A stretch of DNA of 64,000 nt, taken from assembly GCF_027409185.1 (NCBI RefSeq), contig NC_084462.1, positions 157,405,490 to 157,469,489 on the forward strand. The letters run 5' to 3'. The translations under genes were made by a program, and so were the position numbers. Below the pieces are notes generated by a model, which worked only from the letters and a program-made list of their open reading frames with translations, was not told the DNA's origin and did not search any database. The DNA is from Cynocephalus volans (lineage: Eukaryota; Chordata; Mammalia; Dermoptera; Cynocephalidae). Each line of letters begins with the position of its first letter. The stretch's first letter is position 1. Of this stretch, positions 35,181-46,075 are shown piece after piece.

Positions 35181-36522
35181 TGAAGAGTGGCAGAATATGC
35201 AACTTTTGCATAAGGATTATTTTGAACTAAAGGTGACTCTGGAGGAGAGGGTCTGGGGAGGCCCAATGGCCAGCCTCAACCTTCTCCATCTTCTTACCAG
35301 GTTCTTGACTCTGCCACAGGAAAGAATTCAAGAGCAGAGTCACAGTAGAAAGTGAGAACAGGTTTAATGTAATGAATAAGAGATACGGACTTCAAAGAGA
35401 AAGTGAAGCCTAGCTCGAGAGACTGAGCTGGGCCCATACCAAGTTTAATACAAAAGTAAGAAATACTCATTCGTAGACAAAGTGCAGGCTGGCTCTAGAG
35501 TGAACAGCTAGAGGCAAGTCTGATACAAAAAGAAAGAAATACACACTCCACAGACAAAGTGCAGGGTGGCCACAGAGTGACCAACAGCCATGCCTTCTAC
35601 TGGGATTCCACTTTTATATTTTCGCTATCTAATACATATTCAGGCTATCTCATGAATATTCAGTTAAGGGGGCGTGTTTCCCAGTTATGTAACCTAGTCT
35701 TATGCATGCTCAGTTGGTCTCCTTGTAGGGCATGTTCACTGGTCAAATCCCATCACATGCACCAGACATATTCAAGAATATTCTGTTCTGGGCTCTTTAG
35801 CACCTCTAGTGGAAGGCCATTCAAAGGATAAATTCCACTTTACTGAGCATGCTCTGCTACTAGGGTTATACAACTCCTTTCTATTGAGCATGCCCAGCCA
35901 CTGGATTTGCATAAGTCCGCCCCATGTGGTCTCAATTTCCCCATATTGGTGCTGATAATAGGTTCCACAAGCAACAGTCACTCTCCCCTACTGGAGGACC
36001 TAGAGGAGGAGCCTGAGACCTTGGGGAATGGCTTGAAACCCAGAGGTGTATCCTGAAACCCAAGCCCAGAGAAACAGCACCTCCTATCTCAAAGGTGCTT
36101 GAAAAACAGCAGGTGTAAGAGGAAAGCTCTAACCTCCTCTTTTCTTCCAAAAAGCAGGAGATAAATCTCCCATGTGTAAGGTGCCCTCCCTATACCAGGA
36201 GGAAAGAAACATTCTTATCACCAGAGATGGGGAGTCAGCGCTGAGATAAATCTGAACAAACAGACCTTGTTAAAATAACTCTTATCTTCCTTTAGTATCC
36301 CATATATTTTAGTTACTTTTCCACAATTGCCTCTCTTTGTTCAACCTAGCATAGAAGCACTTAGGTTTTGCTACTCCTTTGGGTCTTCCTGTTACTGTGG
36401 GGGCTCCCGTGTACATGCAAAAATCTGTATGTTTTTCTCCTGTTAATCTGTCTATGTCAATTTAATTCTCAGGCCAGCCAGTAACCGTAAGAGGGTAGAG
36501 GTAAAGTTTTGCCTTCCCTACA
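35181..36522 (+). mobile_element. LTR family 'A' copy 2, split by a second LTR
   Basis: It starts TGAAGAGTGGCAGAATATG and ends TTTTGCCTTCCCTACA, with GTTT directly on each side (35,177-35,180 and 36,523-36,526). This is a 4-bp target duplication as made by class I retroviral integrases. Its own sequence is 35,181-35,233 plus 36,096-36,522. The middle is another LTR. The join, 'TTTGAACTAAAGG' to 'TGCTTGAAAAACAGC', matches the unbroken copy at 38,640-38,672. No proviral genes are attached, so it is a solo LTR. Confidence 0.9.
35234..36091 (-). mobile_element. Inner solo LTR nested in LTR copy 2
   Basis: This 858-bp block begins TGACTCTGGAGG and ends CTATCTCA. AAGG lies on both sides (35,230-35,233 and 36,092-36,095), again a 4-bp duplication. 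Text such as 'AAAGAATTCAAGAGCAGAGT' is typical of class I LTRs read in reverse, so I place it on the minus strand. It contains a roughly 77-bp imperfect tandem duplication (GACAAAGTGCAGG at 35,476 and 35,553). Confidence 0.85.
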
Positions 36523-36526
36523 GTTT

Positions 36527-37361
36527 CAAAGAACCAAGTGTCTACTTGGGGGACTAAAACATAGGTGAACTAGTTTCACTTATGAATTGTAGAGTATTTG
36601 TCACATATCTTACCCTCCCCAATGATATATGTTGAAACAAAACATTGAATTTTAAGTATTTGGCTTCTATGAAAAAAAAAATCTAAACAAAAATTTTGTA
36701 TTATAATGTTATATACAGATTGTATATACCAGGCATTGCAAATAGTTTCTAGAAAACACTTTCAGGCCTTCTCGGTTTTGCCTAGAAATTGTTTGCAATG
36801 TCTGATTTAACACTCTATAATACAGAAAACTAATTCACACCAAAACCCTTTGTATTAGAGTCACAAATACAGCAAAGCATCTCTCAATTTCTAGAACATT
36901 TCCGAATCATAAATGGTATTATCAGTTAAAACTCTGTGATATCCTGATAGGCTTATCACTTATGTGCTGTGACCCTGATACTGAAGCAGGATGGCTTAAT
37001 TCCTGAATTTGACCCTCTTTCCCTTTTTCCCAGTATATTCTAGCAAAATAGGTAGCATTCCAACGTTCCTTAGACTAGAACAACATTAAAACAATTGTCA
37101 TGACATTTAATCTTTGAGTACAGAAGAAGATGGTCTATGTTTATTTACTAAAATTGCCAGCCGAGCTCCCTGATCCACTCAAGACCCTGATAATATTGAT
37201 TCACGCCACATTCTTGTGGTCACCTCTGGCTCTGGGCTGCATCTGCTGAGTTACTTTGTTTTAAGGAATCACCTTGCCATCCTGCTCCTATTGCCGTTGC
37301 TCCACATACCATCAACCCAGGCACTGGACTCAAACCACTTCTCTAATTTGCACAGGGGCAG
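36527..37361. other. Intergenic, no gene seen
   Basis: AT-rich unassigned sequence with no recognised element, exon or RNA gene. Confidence 0.4.
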
Positions 37362-37402
37362 GTGCATTTGTGTGTGTGCGTGTGCATGTGCATGTGTGTG
37401 TG
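37362..37402. repeat. TG-rich microsatellite
   Basis: An interrupted TG/CATG run reading GTGTGTGTGCGTGTGCATG and onward. It causes overlapping spurious open frames. Confidence 0.85.
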
Positions 37403-37544
37403 TGGCAGGTTCTACCAAAAATTGCTGCATGGTCCTCTCACCTCTTTCTTCCCACCCACAAACACGGGAACTGTCTTGTCTCTCTTTCGTCGCTTAGGAT
37501 CCTGCTGGGCAGTGCCTTCAGCACATCAGTATCATTTTTATCCA

Positions 37545-37655
37545 GTGAGTCAGCAAATATTTACTGAAGGCGTACTATGTGCTAGGCACTGCGCTAGGCA
37601 CAAGGGGGGAAACATTCATAGTCCCTAACTTCAGAGAGTTTACAGTTGGGCTGCC
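37545..37655 (+). mobile_element. L2/MIR-type 3' fragment
   Basis: 'CAGCAAATATTTACTGAAGG' and 'CTATGTGCTAGGCACTGCG' are standard phrases of the L2/MIR3 3' region. Confidence 0.6.
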
Positions 37656-37769
37656 TCGATGGCAACCAAGTGTTACAACTTCTTCTAATAGCTCCCCAGC
37701 CACCTATTGTAGTGCAAAGACAAACTTCATTCAAAGAGTCACACAATCAGATATAGTTCCTCTGAGTGC

Positions 37770-37990
37770 TTTTTCTTAACTTTTTATTTTGAAATAATTT
37801 TAGATTCACATAGAAATACTGTAGAGTTCTTGTGTACCCTTTACCCCAGCCTCCTTCAATGATAACATCCAACATGGTCACAGTACAATGGTCAAAAGCA
37901 GGAAATTTACATGGATACAATACTACTAACTAAACTACAGCTCTTATTGGATCAGCACTTAGCCATCTCTACATGCTTTTTAATACACTA
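37770..37990 (-). mobile_element. L1 3'-UTR fragment
   Basis: 'TTTATTTTGAAATAATTTTA', 'CCTTTACCCCAGCCTCCTTC' and 'GTCACAGTACAATGGTCAAA' are reverse-strand L1 3'-UTR phrases. Confidence 0.65.
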
Positions 37991-38029
37991 ATTAATAACT
38001 GTAACAATTACAGGAAGTAAACACTACCA

Positions 38030-38170
38030 TCACCCCTATTTTACAGATGCAGAAACTGAGATTCAGAACAGTTTCATAACTTGCTGAAGACTCAGTTTGC
38101 ACAGTGGGAGGACTGCAGATCCAGACAGCCTGGCTGGAAGGGATTTGTTCTTCCCCACTGTGTATCCTGC
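38030..38170 (-). mobile_element. MIR
   Basis: 'TTTTACAGATGCAGAAACTG' followed by 'AGATTCAGAACAG' and 'AACTTGCTGAAGACT' is the reverse complement of the MIR core. Confidence 0.7.
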
Positions 38171-38588
38171 CTCTTAACACTGGCCCAGCTAGCCAGAGAA
38201 TGTCTTCTTGTTCAAACCCAAGGAACCTATCACAGCAATACAATAGGTGGCTGGGGAGCTATTAGAAGGAGTTGTAACACTTGGATGCCATCTTTAAAGC
38301 CAAAATATTTACTTCTGAAATCAAAGTTTGTTTCAATGGCAAAGACTTCCCAAAGGAAATGACTATTTCAATCACTGTCGATGACACAATGCTCTTTCTG
38401 CTTACAAAAGGTGAGCTTTCAAACATTTTCCTCTGGCTGAAAATAACTTCAGCTGAAATATTTCAACTCTCAAAAGGAAGTTTCTTTGTGAAAAACTGCA
38501 AGAAATGCAGGTGCACCCAAAACAAAGACTTTAGAAAACAGGACTTCCTCTCAAAACCTAACACTGCTCCCAACTGCCTTATTCTCAA

Positions 38589-39091
38589 TGAAGGAGTTAA
38601 GAACATGCCACCCCAAAATACACCACCCTGGCATATTGACTATTTTGAGTTAAAGGCACTTGGAAAACAGCAGATGCAAGAAGGTCACTCTGACCTTTAT
38701 TTTGTTTCTTAAAAGCAGATGAAATTCCTATGTGAAAGATGCCTTCCCTGTACTAGAAGGAAAGTAACATTTTTATCATCAAGAACAGGAAGTTGAGGCC
38801 ACAGAGTTCTGTATATACCTTGTTAAAACACCTCTTATCTTCTTTTAGTCTCCCACATAATTTAGTTACTTTTTCACAACTTACTAGTCTTTGTCCAATT
38901 CAGTATGTAAGTGTTCAACCCTAACTGCCTCTTTGGGTCTTCATTTCCTTATGAAGGCTCCATGCCATGTAAAACTTGTATTAAGTAAATTTGTATGCCT
39001 TTCTCCTGTTGATCTGTCCTATGTCAATTTAATTCTCAGGTCCAGCTGAAAAACTTTAAGAGGGTAGAGGTAAAATTCTGCCTCGCCTACA
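38589..39091 (+). mobile_element. LTR family 'A' copy 3
   Basis: It starts TGAAGGAGTTAAGAACATGC and ends CTGCCTCGCCTACA. It shares 'TATGTCAATTTAATTCTCAG' and 'AAGAGGGTAGAGGTAAA' with copy 2. It is not interrupted, so it serves as the reference for the join in copy 2. The flanking four bases (TCAA before, CTAT after) do not match. It has either lost its duplication or is rearranged at one side. Confidence 0.85.
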
Positions 39092-40075
39092 CTATACAAC
39101 TCTAAGCCAAATGAAATCTACAATAAATGCACATTAATCTGCTTAACATTGGAAAATATCAACCCCAAAGGAGAGAGAAATAGAAAAGAAAAATTGAATA
39201 AGGAAAAACACATTTTTGCCTAACCATGCACGTGTGGCATTTGTACTTGTTACCAAAATGCAGAAATTATTTAAATGACTGCAGAGCTCCACTTCTCCCT
39301 TCTCTGCTGAGATTTAGCACTACCTAGCATGCCTAGAAGCAAGCTCTATTACTGCAATGAGGATTCTCTTTTTAAGGGTATTACACCAACGTTAACATTT
39401 TATGATTCCATTTGCGGCAGAATCATTTGAGATTATAGTCTGGGCTTGCTCTCTGCTTTATTAGTTTCTCCTCTGATGTTAAGCAGGCAGCTAAGCCCTT
39501 TGGAATTGCTTATTTTGGGGATTTTGTAGAGCAGAAAGCAAAAGAGCTTTAAGTCAATGCCTTCTTTGCTATGTGTTGCTGGTGGTGATGGGGGTGGGAG
39601 CCGGACAAGGACTAAGGAAATGTAGTGAAGAGGTGTGTTCTCCACGAAGAGGGGAGGAAGAGTAGCAAGGGGCAGAAGAGAGAATCCCCCAGGCTGCAGT
39701 GGGAAAACATGCATCTTTTTTCTGGCAAGATCTGAAGGGACAGATGGCTGTGTGGTGCACCTACAGGTGCTGAGCCCCAGGCACCCAAGGCTTCAAGTCT
39801 TCCCAAGAGTCCCTTGCCCCAAATGTGGCACAGATGCAGTAGAAGCAAAAACCAAAAGAGCCCATAGAAGCCGAGACACAGGGGTGACCAGTGGGGTGGG
39901 GACTGACAGAGTATCCCAGATGAGCTTTGGTGCTTAAGGCTTTAAGATGTTTATATAGCCTGTGACAGGTGGAGTGCTGTAGGGGTGACCCGATAATTGC
40001 TGAGATTCAACTTCCCACCAATTTAATGAGTGGAATAAACCCAAGTTGACTTAAGGATTACGAAGAAATGTAATT
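39092..40075. other. Intergenic, no gene seen
   Basis: Unassigned sequence. Short open frames near 39,433-39,937 on both strands overlap each other and have no family signature. Confidence 0.4.
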
Positions 40076-40079
40076 GTCT

Positions 40080-40440
40080 TTGTTTTCTGTTGCTGTAACA
40101 GAATACCTGAAACCAGGTGATTTATAAAGAAAAGTTTATTTGGCTTCTGGTTCTGGAGGCTGGGAAGTCCAAGAGCATGGCACCGTCATCACGTGAGGGC
40201 CTTTGTGCTGTGTTGTAACACAGCACAGAACATCACGTGGCGAGAGGGCAAGAGTGTGCCAGCTCAGGTCTCTCTTCCTCTTCTTATGAAGCCACCAGTC
40301 CCAGCAAGGGTGCTCCACCCTGATGACCTTATCTAATCCTATTACCTCCCAAAGGTCCCACCTCCAAATAACCTCAACATATGAATCTGGGGATTTTCCA
40401 ACACATGGAATTTGGGGAACACATTCAAACCATAGCAGTA
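40080..40440 (-). mobile_element. Old LTR, MaLR-like
   Basis: 'TTTTCTGTTGCTGTAACAGA', 'ACCAGGTGATTTATAAAGAA' and 'GGTTCTGGAGGCTGGGAAGT' open the + strand. 'ACATTCAAACCATAGCA' ends it. This is a reversed MLT1/MST-type LTR. Confidence 0.75.
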
Positions 40441-40721
40441 ATATTCATAAAACATCTGAGTTTGTGAACTAAGATTCACACCAAGTCTACCTTCATCCAT
40501 TTGTTCATTTGACAAATAATCACTGAGCTCCCACCAAGCGTCATACACTGAGATTGGGACTGAGGACACTGTGGTCTCCCAGCCTTCCAGTGATCACACA
40601 CTCAAGAGATGTCCTTCCTAAACCAATGACAGGCCACTGCAGTGCTGCTGATGGGAAGACAAGGCCCTGGGACATCTTACGAGTAACATCGCAAATGACT
40701 CACACTCTTCCAACATAAGGA

Positions 40722-41055
40722 AGTTGTCCCTTGGTATCCATGGCGAATTGGTTCCAGAACCCCCTGAAGATACCAGAATCCAAGAATGCTTAAGTCCCTG
40801 ATATAAAATAGCATAGTATTTGCATATAACCTATGCACATCCTCCTATATACTTTAAATCATCTCTAGATTATTTATAATACCTAATACAATGCCTACAC
40901 ATCATTTCATTTGTGTGGACTCAGTGTAGTACTTGGCATGGGGCAAATTCAAGTTTCACTTTTTGGAAATTTGTGGAGTTTTCTCCCAAATATTTCTGAT
41001 CCATTGTTGGTTGAATCCACAAATGCAGAACCCACAGACACAGAGGGCTGACTTT
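40722..41055 (+). mobile_element. Tigger/MER2-type DNA transposon relic
   Basis: The left end reads AGTTGTCCCTTGGTATCCA. The right end reads ACACAGAGGGCTGACTT, whose reverse complement is AAGTCAGCCCTCTGTGT. These are TcMar-Tigger terminal repeats. Internal text 'TATTTGCATATAACCTATGC' and 'TTAAATCATCTCTAGATTA' fits the family. It is non-autonomous. Confidence 0.85.
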
Positions 41056-41064
41056 ATAATGTAT

Positions 41065-41625
41065 TGTAGGGAAGGCACAATTTTATCCCTACCCTCTTAG
41101 GGTTTTTCAGCTGGGCCTGAGAATTAAGTTGACATAACAGGAGAAAATCAACCGGTGAAAAGCATAAAAATTTATTGAATACAAGTTTACAACACAAGTT
41201 TATAACACAGGAATCCTATTAAGGAAATGAAGACCCAAAGACAGTTAAAGTTGAACACTCATATACTGAATTAGACAAAGAGTAATTATAAAAATGTGAC
41301 AAAGTAAATGGGCTTGGGCTTGAGTAGTTAATTGGATAAAGTCAGTAGAAAGATGAAGGTTAGTCTAACAAATCTGTACATACATAGCTTTGTATGTACA
41401 GATTTCCCTCAGCCTCAACTTCCCCTTCTTGATGATAAGGATTATACTTTCCTTCTGGTATAGGAAGGACATCTGTCACATGGGGATTTCATCTCCTGCT
41501 TTTACGAAACAGAAGGAAGGTCAGAGTGATCTTTTTGCACCTGCTGTTTTTCAACTGCCTTTAGCTCAAAATAGTTAATAAGTCCAAGCACCGTATTTCA
41601 GGGTGGCATGTTCTCAACTCCTTCA
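41065..41625 (-). mobile_element. LTR family 'A' copy 4 (solo, intact ends)
   Basis: This 561-bp block starts TGTAGGGAAGGCACAA and ends CAACTCCTTCA. GTAT lies immediately on each side (41,061-41,064 and 41,626-41,629), a perfect 4-bp duplication. Read on the minus strand it starts TGAAGGAGTTGAGAACATGC, matching copy 3. Its reversed 'ATTTATTGAATACAAG' supplies a possible polyadenylation region. Confidence 0.9.
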
Positions 41626-41629
41626 GTAT

Positions 41630-42420
41630 CAAACTTCAAAATCATATATCTAGAAATTTATTTCAAGGAAATAATCATGGATGAACGCAATGATTTTGCT
41701 GAAAGAATGTTTGTCTCAATGTCATTCATAATAGCAAAATCCTGGAAATACCAAAAATAGATTAAATATACAGATGGTTCCCAACCTACAATAACTCAAC
41801 TTACAATTTTTTGACTTTATGATGGTTTTATTGGGACATAATCCTATTGTAATTCAAGAAGCATATGGATTTATGGTGGCTTGACTTACAATTTTTCGAC
41901 TTTACGATGAGTTTATGGGGCCATTAAATGCATTTTTAACTTACAATATTTTCAACATGTGAGTTTATTGGGATGTAACCCCATTGTAACGCAAGGAGCA
42001 TCTGTATTACAATACATCCACTCACTGGAACACTATGCAGGCATCAGAAATGATGTTGTATATGTTACTTTTATAATTAAAAATAAAACATTAAAGAAAA
42101 ATACTTTAGAAGAACATTCAATAAGAGAATGTTGATAACAAGGCATGAACAATATATTAATTTTAAAAATCATAAAACTCTGAGCAAGTATTACATTTCT
42201 ATAAAAGCAATAGAAATATGTATATGTGTACACCAGCGTGTTGTGTACATGGGATGCAGGGAGGCCGGGAGGATATACAAAACATTAATAGTGGTTATTT
42301 CTGCGGGGTTGCATTATGACTTTAGAGGGCCTTAGGCACTGTTGCCTTTGTGGGTTCCTTTTTCCACTAAGAAAAATGGAAAATTTTCTTTTATCACTGC
42401 ATTGGTATAAAGATGAATAT
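41630..42420 (+). mobile_element. Old L1 3' end, split by a Tigger-like MITE
   Basis: 'AAATTTATTTCAAGGAAATA' and 'TCATAATAGCAAAATCCTGG' on the left, and 'CACTGGAACACTATGCAGGC' and 'AATAGTGGTTATTTCTGCGG' on the right, form one L1 3' end. It is interrupted at 41,771-42,004. Confidence 0.75.
41771..42004. mobile_element. Tigger-like MITE with TA duplication
   Basis: The ends CAGATGGTTCCCAACC and GCAAGGAGCATCTG are short inverted repeats (CAGATG/CATCTG). TA lies on each side (41,769-41,770 and 42,005-42,006). Internal repeats of 'ACTTACAATTTTT' and 'GACTTTA' are typical of these mariner-type MITEs. It sits inside an older L1. Confidence 0.85.
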
Positions 42421-43204
42421 AATCCACGCTAGAACCATTATTATATGTTCATTATTATTACATTCATTTTTTCTTCTGATTTTAAGAGAAATTAAAAGTG
42501 AAACATTTTATTGGGCCTAGGCCCTGTGCTTCCTCTGCCTGTCATATGTTGCCTTGATTTGTGAGTGCTGGGATTACCTGCTTTTTATTTTCTTTTTCTG
42601 CCTTCTTTCTTTTTTTTTGCCTATCTGCATTTTATAAATTTTCAATACCTCATATTTATTCTTTTGTTATAATGAAAATCTATTTGGATGAACAAATGGG
42701 TCAAGATAAATAGCCCATTTTATGCAAAGTCAACACACAACTGAGAGCAAATGAAGGCTCTAGGGTCTCACCCTCTGAGGACTTTAAAGCATCCCACTGG
42801 ACACAGCTTGGCATTCGTAGCGCCACTGATCTAGTCCATTTGATGACTTCCTGCTAGAACCGACTGATAGGACAAAACCTCTGCTTTCAGAACAAAATAA
42901 CTCTCTGGCTTACCAAAGAGAATGGATCCATGTCCTGTCCCTCACACACAAAGGCGACACCACCAACACATGCTAGTGGGTGTGCATGGGGACCTCTAAT
43001 GCTTCCCACACTCTGCATCCAGTAGGGCCCAGCCTTCAGAACCATACAAACAAGTAACGCTTCGAACGAGCAGCGGGTGGAAAACCACACTGTCCTAGTA
43101 CCTAGTACTACAGGTTTAGAATAAGTCTTGATTCTCCTGGTGTACATCTTCCCGCCTTCTTTGGCTTCTTCAGAATTGTCTTTACTCTTCTTGGCTCTTT
43201 GAAT
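42421..43204. other. Intergenic, no gene seen
   Basis: An AT-rich stretch followed by unassigned sequence. No element, exon or RNA gene was recognised. Confidence 0.4.
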
Positions 43205-43480
43205 TTTCACGAGTTTTAGAAATCAGCTTGTCAATTTCCACCAAACAAAACCTGCTAGTATTTTAATACTTGCACTGAATCTAAAGATTAATTTGGGGAC
43301 AATCGACATTTTTGCAGTTTTGAGTGTTCCAAACCATGAATGTGTGGTCTAGCTCTCAATTTATTTAGATTTTAATTTCTTTCAATAATGATATGCCGTT
43401 TTCAATAAAGAGGTCTTGCACATGTTTTGTTAGATTTATCCCTAGATATGTGTTTTTTTTAGGTTATTATAATTGGCAAA
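43205..43480 (-). mobile_element. L1 ORF2 fragment
   Basis: 'TCAGCTTGTCAATTTCCACC', 'ACTGAATCTAAAGATTAATT' and 'TTATCCCTAGATATGTG' are the reverse complement of old L1 ORF2 text. Confidence 0.75.
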
Positions 43481-44779
43481 CATTAAAGATATTAATTGAA
43501 TGAGATAATGTCTGGAGAAAGTACTTTGCAAAATATAAAACTTTACACAAATTTTAGATATCCTTTCTCACCACACCACTGAGCACATCATTTTGGAAAG
43601 TCAGTCTACACGCTCTTAAGGCATCCTTCCCAGTAGCTATTGATTCACCAAGATGCTGAGGCTATGCAGCCCGGATAGCCAAAAAAGTGACATCAGGGGT
43701 CAAGAAGAGAATTATTGGCCTGGAATAAACTCTAAGAAAAAAAATGAGTTCTCAGTCTGAGTCTGAGTTTTACCCAACAGCCACTAGATGGCCTCAGGGA
43801 AACTAAAAATATCTCAAAAAGCACATCATTCAGTCAAAACCCAGAGACTAGATACTCTTGATACAAGATCTCATTCAACCTATGGGTTCCTGAAACTGTC
43901 ACTGAAAATCCTCCTACACCTTGACCAGCCCTCCGTGGGGGCTGAAGTCCTATTGAGCAGCTCTGCCTCCCCCCATCTTCCCGGGAATCCTCAACTGCAG
44001 AACACACTGAGCCAGACCCGGCTTCTTCCTGGGAGTAGTCCCCGACAATGGGATGCTCTCATCTTCAGCTGCCTCTGAGTCTAACTGGTGACTCACAGCC
44101 CCCTGCCAGCCAGCCTCACGGGCACCCTCCTCCCCCTGCCCAGCCCTGCCTGCCGCAGACATGACCCACATTCTCGAATCACTTCCTCTCTCCAAGAGTC
44201 TGGAGAGGAAAATGGCTAAGAATGCAGTTCTTGGGACACCGAGATCACTTATAAAACACTAAAAGGAGGAAGACTTTGGTGTTCTTTCCCCCTCATCATT
44301 CCATTCCAGTCTCTTGGATATCCTTGATCAATGCAGCAATAACTCTTGGGGTGCAAGCGGACAATCTGTGCTTTAGCAAGTCCTCCGCATGATTCAGGGG
44401 CTCTGCAAGGATTATCTGATTCCACATGGGTGTACTCTTAGAGGTTGGGCTATTTTACAACCCTGTAAAGACAGAAGTTTAGTTGTAAAAAACTGATGGT
44501 AAAGCAAATTCTTGTCCATAGATAGGCAAATGAATTTTGTCCAGTAGAGATATATCGATTTAAAAAAAAAAAAAAACCCATTCCAATTCATAGGATATTA
44601 ACCAGTTTCATGTCCATTGGCAAATTCATTTCAGCACTACTGATTGTATGTTTCTTTACATTTTCCCCTTAACTGGTTTTAACAATTTTCTGGTTCTCAC
44701 ATTAATTAAGGAGTTAAATAAATAAAATAGTTAACGCGGATTCACTTTATACTTGTAGGAGAGCCATAGTTCTACCTTT
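43481..44779. other. Intergenic, no gene seen
   Basis: Unassigned sequence with a 15-base A run near 44,562-44,576. Overlapping frames at 43,788-44,195 on both strands are not supported as genes. Confidence 0.4.
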
Positions 44780-44992
44780 TTGGAAATTATCCTTTAGCAT
44801 ACTGATTTGCAAAGTGAAGTCCTGGACCAGCCGCGGCATCCCCCAGGATCTCATTAGATTCTCAGACCTCACCCAGAGCTTCTGAATGGGAAATTCTGGG
44901 GGCAGAGCCCAGCCATCTGTGCTGTACGGAGCCCCCCAGGTTCTTCTGACGAGCCCTCAAATTTGAGAAGCACGGCTTTATCCCACCCATCA
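44780..44992 (-). mobile_element. MER5A-like hAT MITE
   Basis: 'AGTCCTGGACCAGCCGCGGC', 'ACCCAGAGCTTCTGAATGG' and 'CAAATTTGAGAAGCACGGC' match the MER5A order, with a decayed right terminal repeat. Confidence 0.6.
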
Positions 44993-44999
44993 AACACTA

Positions 45000-45800
45000 T
45001 ATCAACACGCTCCTTTAGTCCTGACTCAGTTGAAACCTCAGGATCCTACCATCTGCACTGTCCCTAACACAGCCTGCCTGTGATGGATGAGATCAGGCCA
45101 GGCCACCCTTCTTACTTATTCTAGGGACCATCTCAGTGGTCCCATGACTCACTCCCTGTCTCTCCCTGTAGCAGTAAGGGAATGAACAAGGGTCCTTTGT
45201 GAGCTGGACAGAACAGGAATGTCAAGATTTCCTTGAGGGGGTTTGTCTAGGGCCTGTCTGCTGCTGCTGGTCTCACCCTATGGGACTAAACCCCACCCCA
45301 CTCCCAAGCTTCTTAACTAATGGTCCCAAAGGGGCCATGACCCCAGAGAGAAGGGATGAGGCTAGAGGAAAACACGATCTCAGGACCCAACCCCAAATAT
45401 TGTGTTCATGCTCTGCCTCCTGCAATGATAGTGTGTTATTTCACTGTTGGCAGATGCAAAATCACAAGCCCATTGTGCGCCGGGCTGGAGCACATATGCC
45501 GCCCATTTGTCCTGTGGCCTGCCTGGGCACTCTGCCCTGTTCACAGGAAGCCCTCCCTGGTTGCCAAATGCTACACAAGCCTGATTGTCACCCCGCACCA
45601 GGGAGAGGATCCACCAGGAACACTGCCTTCCCTTCCTCAGCACACTGATGGGGTGGGAAGGGCATTCTAGCCACAACCTACCCCTACTGCCCAACAACCC
45701 CCATCTAACCCCCATCAAACCAGCTGGGACCGGCTCCTGCCCATCACTCTCTCGTGAACACACCAATGGGCAGCATGATGGGAGGAGGGCATCCTTGGGA
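45000..45800. other. Intergenic, no gene seen
   Basis: Open frames of 104-149 codons overlap on both strands at 45,199-45,818, but their translations have no recognisable domain and they lack splice context. Some C/T-rich text may be decayed LINE. Confidence 0.4.
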
Positions 45801-46075
45801 GGTGGTAGAGCACAGTGATCAGGACAGGAGACTCAGCGAGATCTGAGTTCAAACCCTGCCTCCACCCCACATAGCAGGCCTGTGAACTTGGGCATGTTGC
45901 TTCCCTCTCCTAACCCCCATCCCCCCAGTAGAATGGGGATGATAAAAACACCTTCCTCTAGGGGTGCTGTGAGGATTAAATGAGTTGACGATTATAAAGC
46001 CCTTAACACAGAGCCACTTCCCAAATAAGCAATGGGTAAGTGTCTGTACTTGATGGTGGTGATTGCTGATAATAA
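45801..46075 (+). mobile_element. MIR
   Basis: The full MIR order is visible: 'GTAGAGCACAGTGATCAGG', a 'GAGTTCAAACCCTGCC' B-box region, 'AGAATGGGGATGATAAAAAC', 'TGTGAGGATTAAATGAGTTG', and 'AAAGCCCTTAACACAG'. Confidence 0.88.

Larger units (their letters stand above)
37658..38292. repeat. 58-bp inverted repeat with 519-bp spacer
   Basis: The left arm 37,658-37,715 begins GATGGCAACCAAGTGTTACA. The right arm 38,235-38,292 has the reverse complement GATGGCATCCAAGTGTTACA and so on. The arms pair at 55 of 58 positions with no gaps. Mismatches are at arm positions 8, 24 and 55. The spacer holds a minus-strand L1 3'-UTR piece (about 37,770-37,990) and a minus-strand MIR (about 38,030-38,170). Similarity stops abruptly at both ends of the arms. 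Confidence 0.92.
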
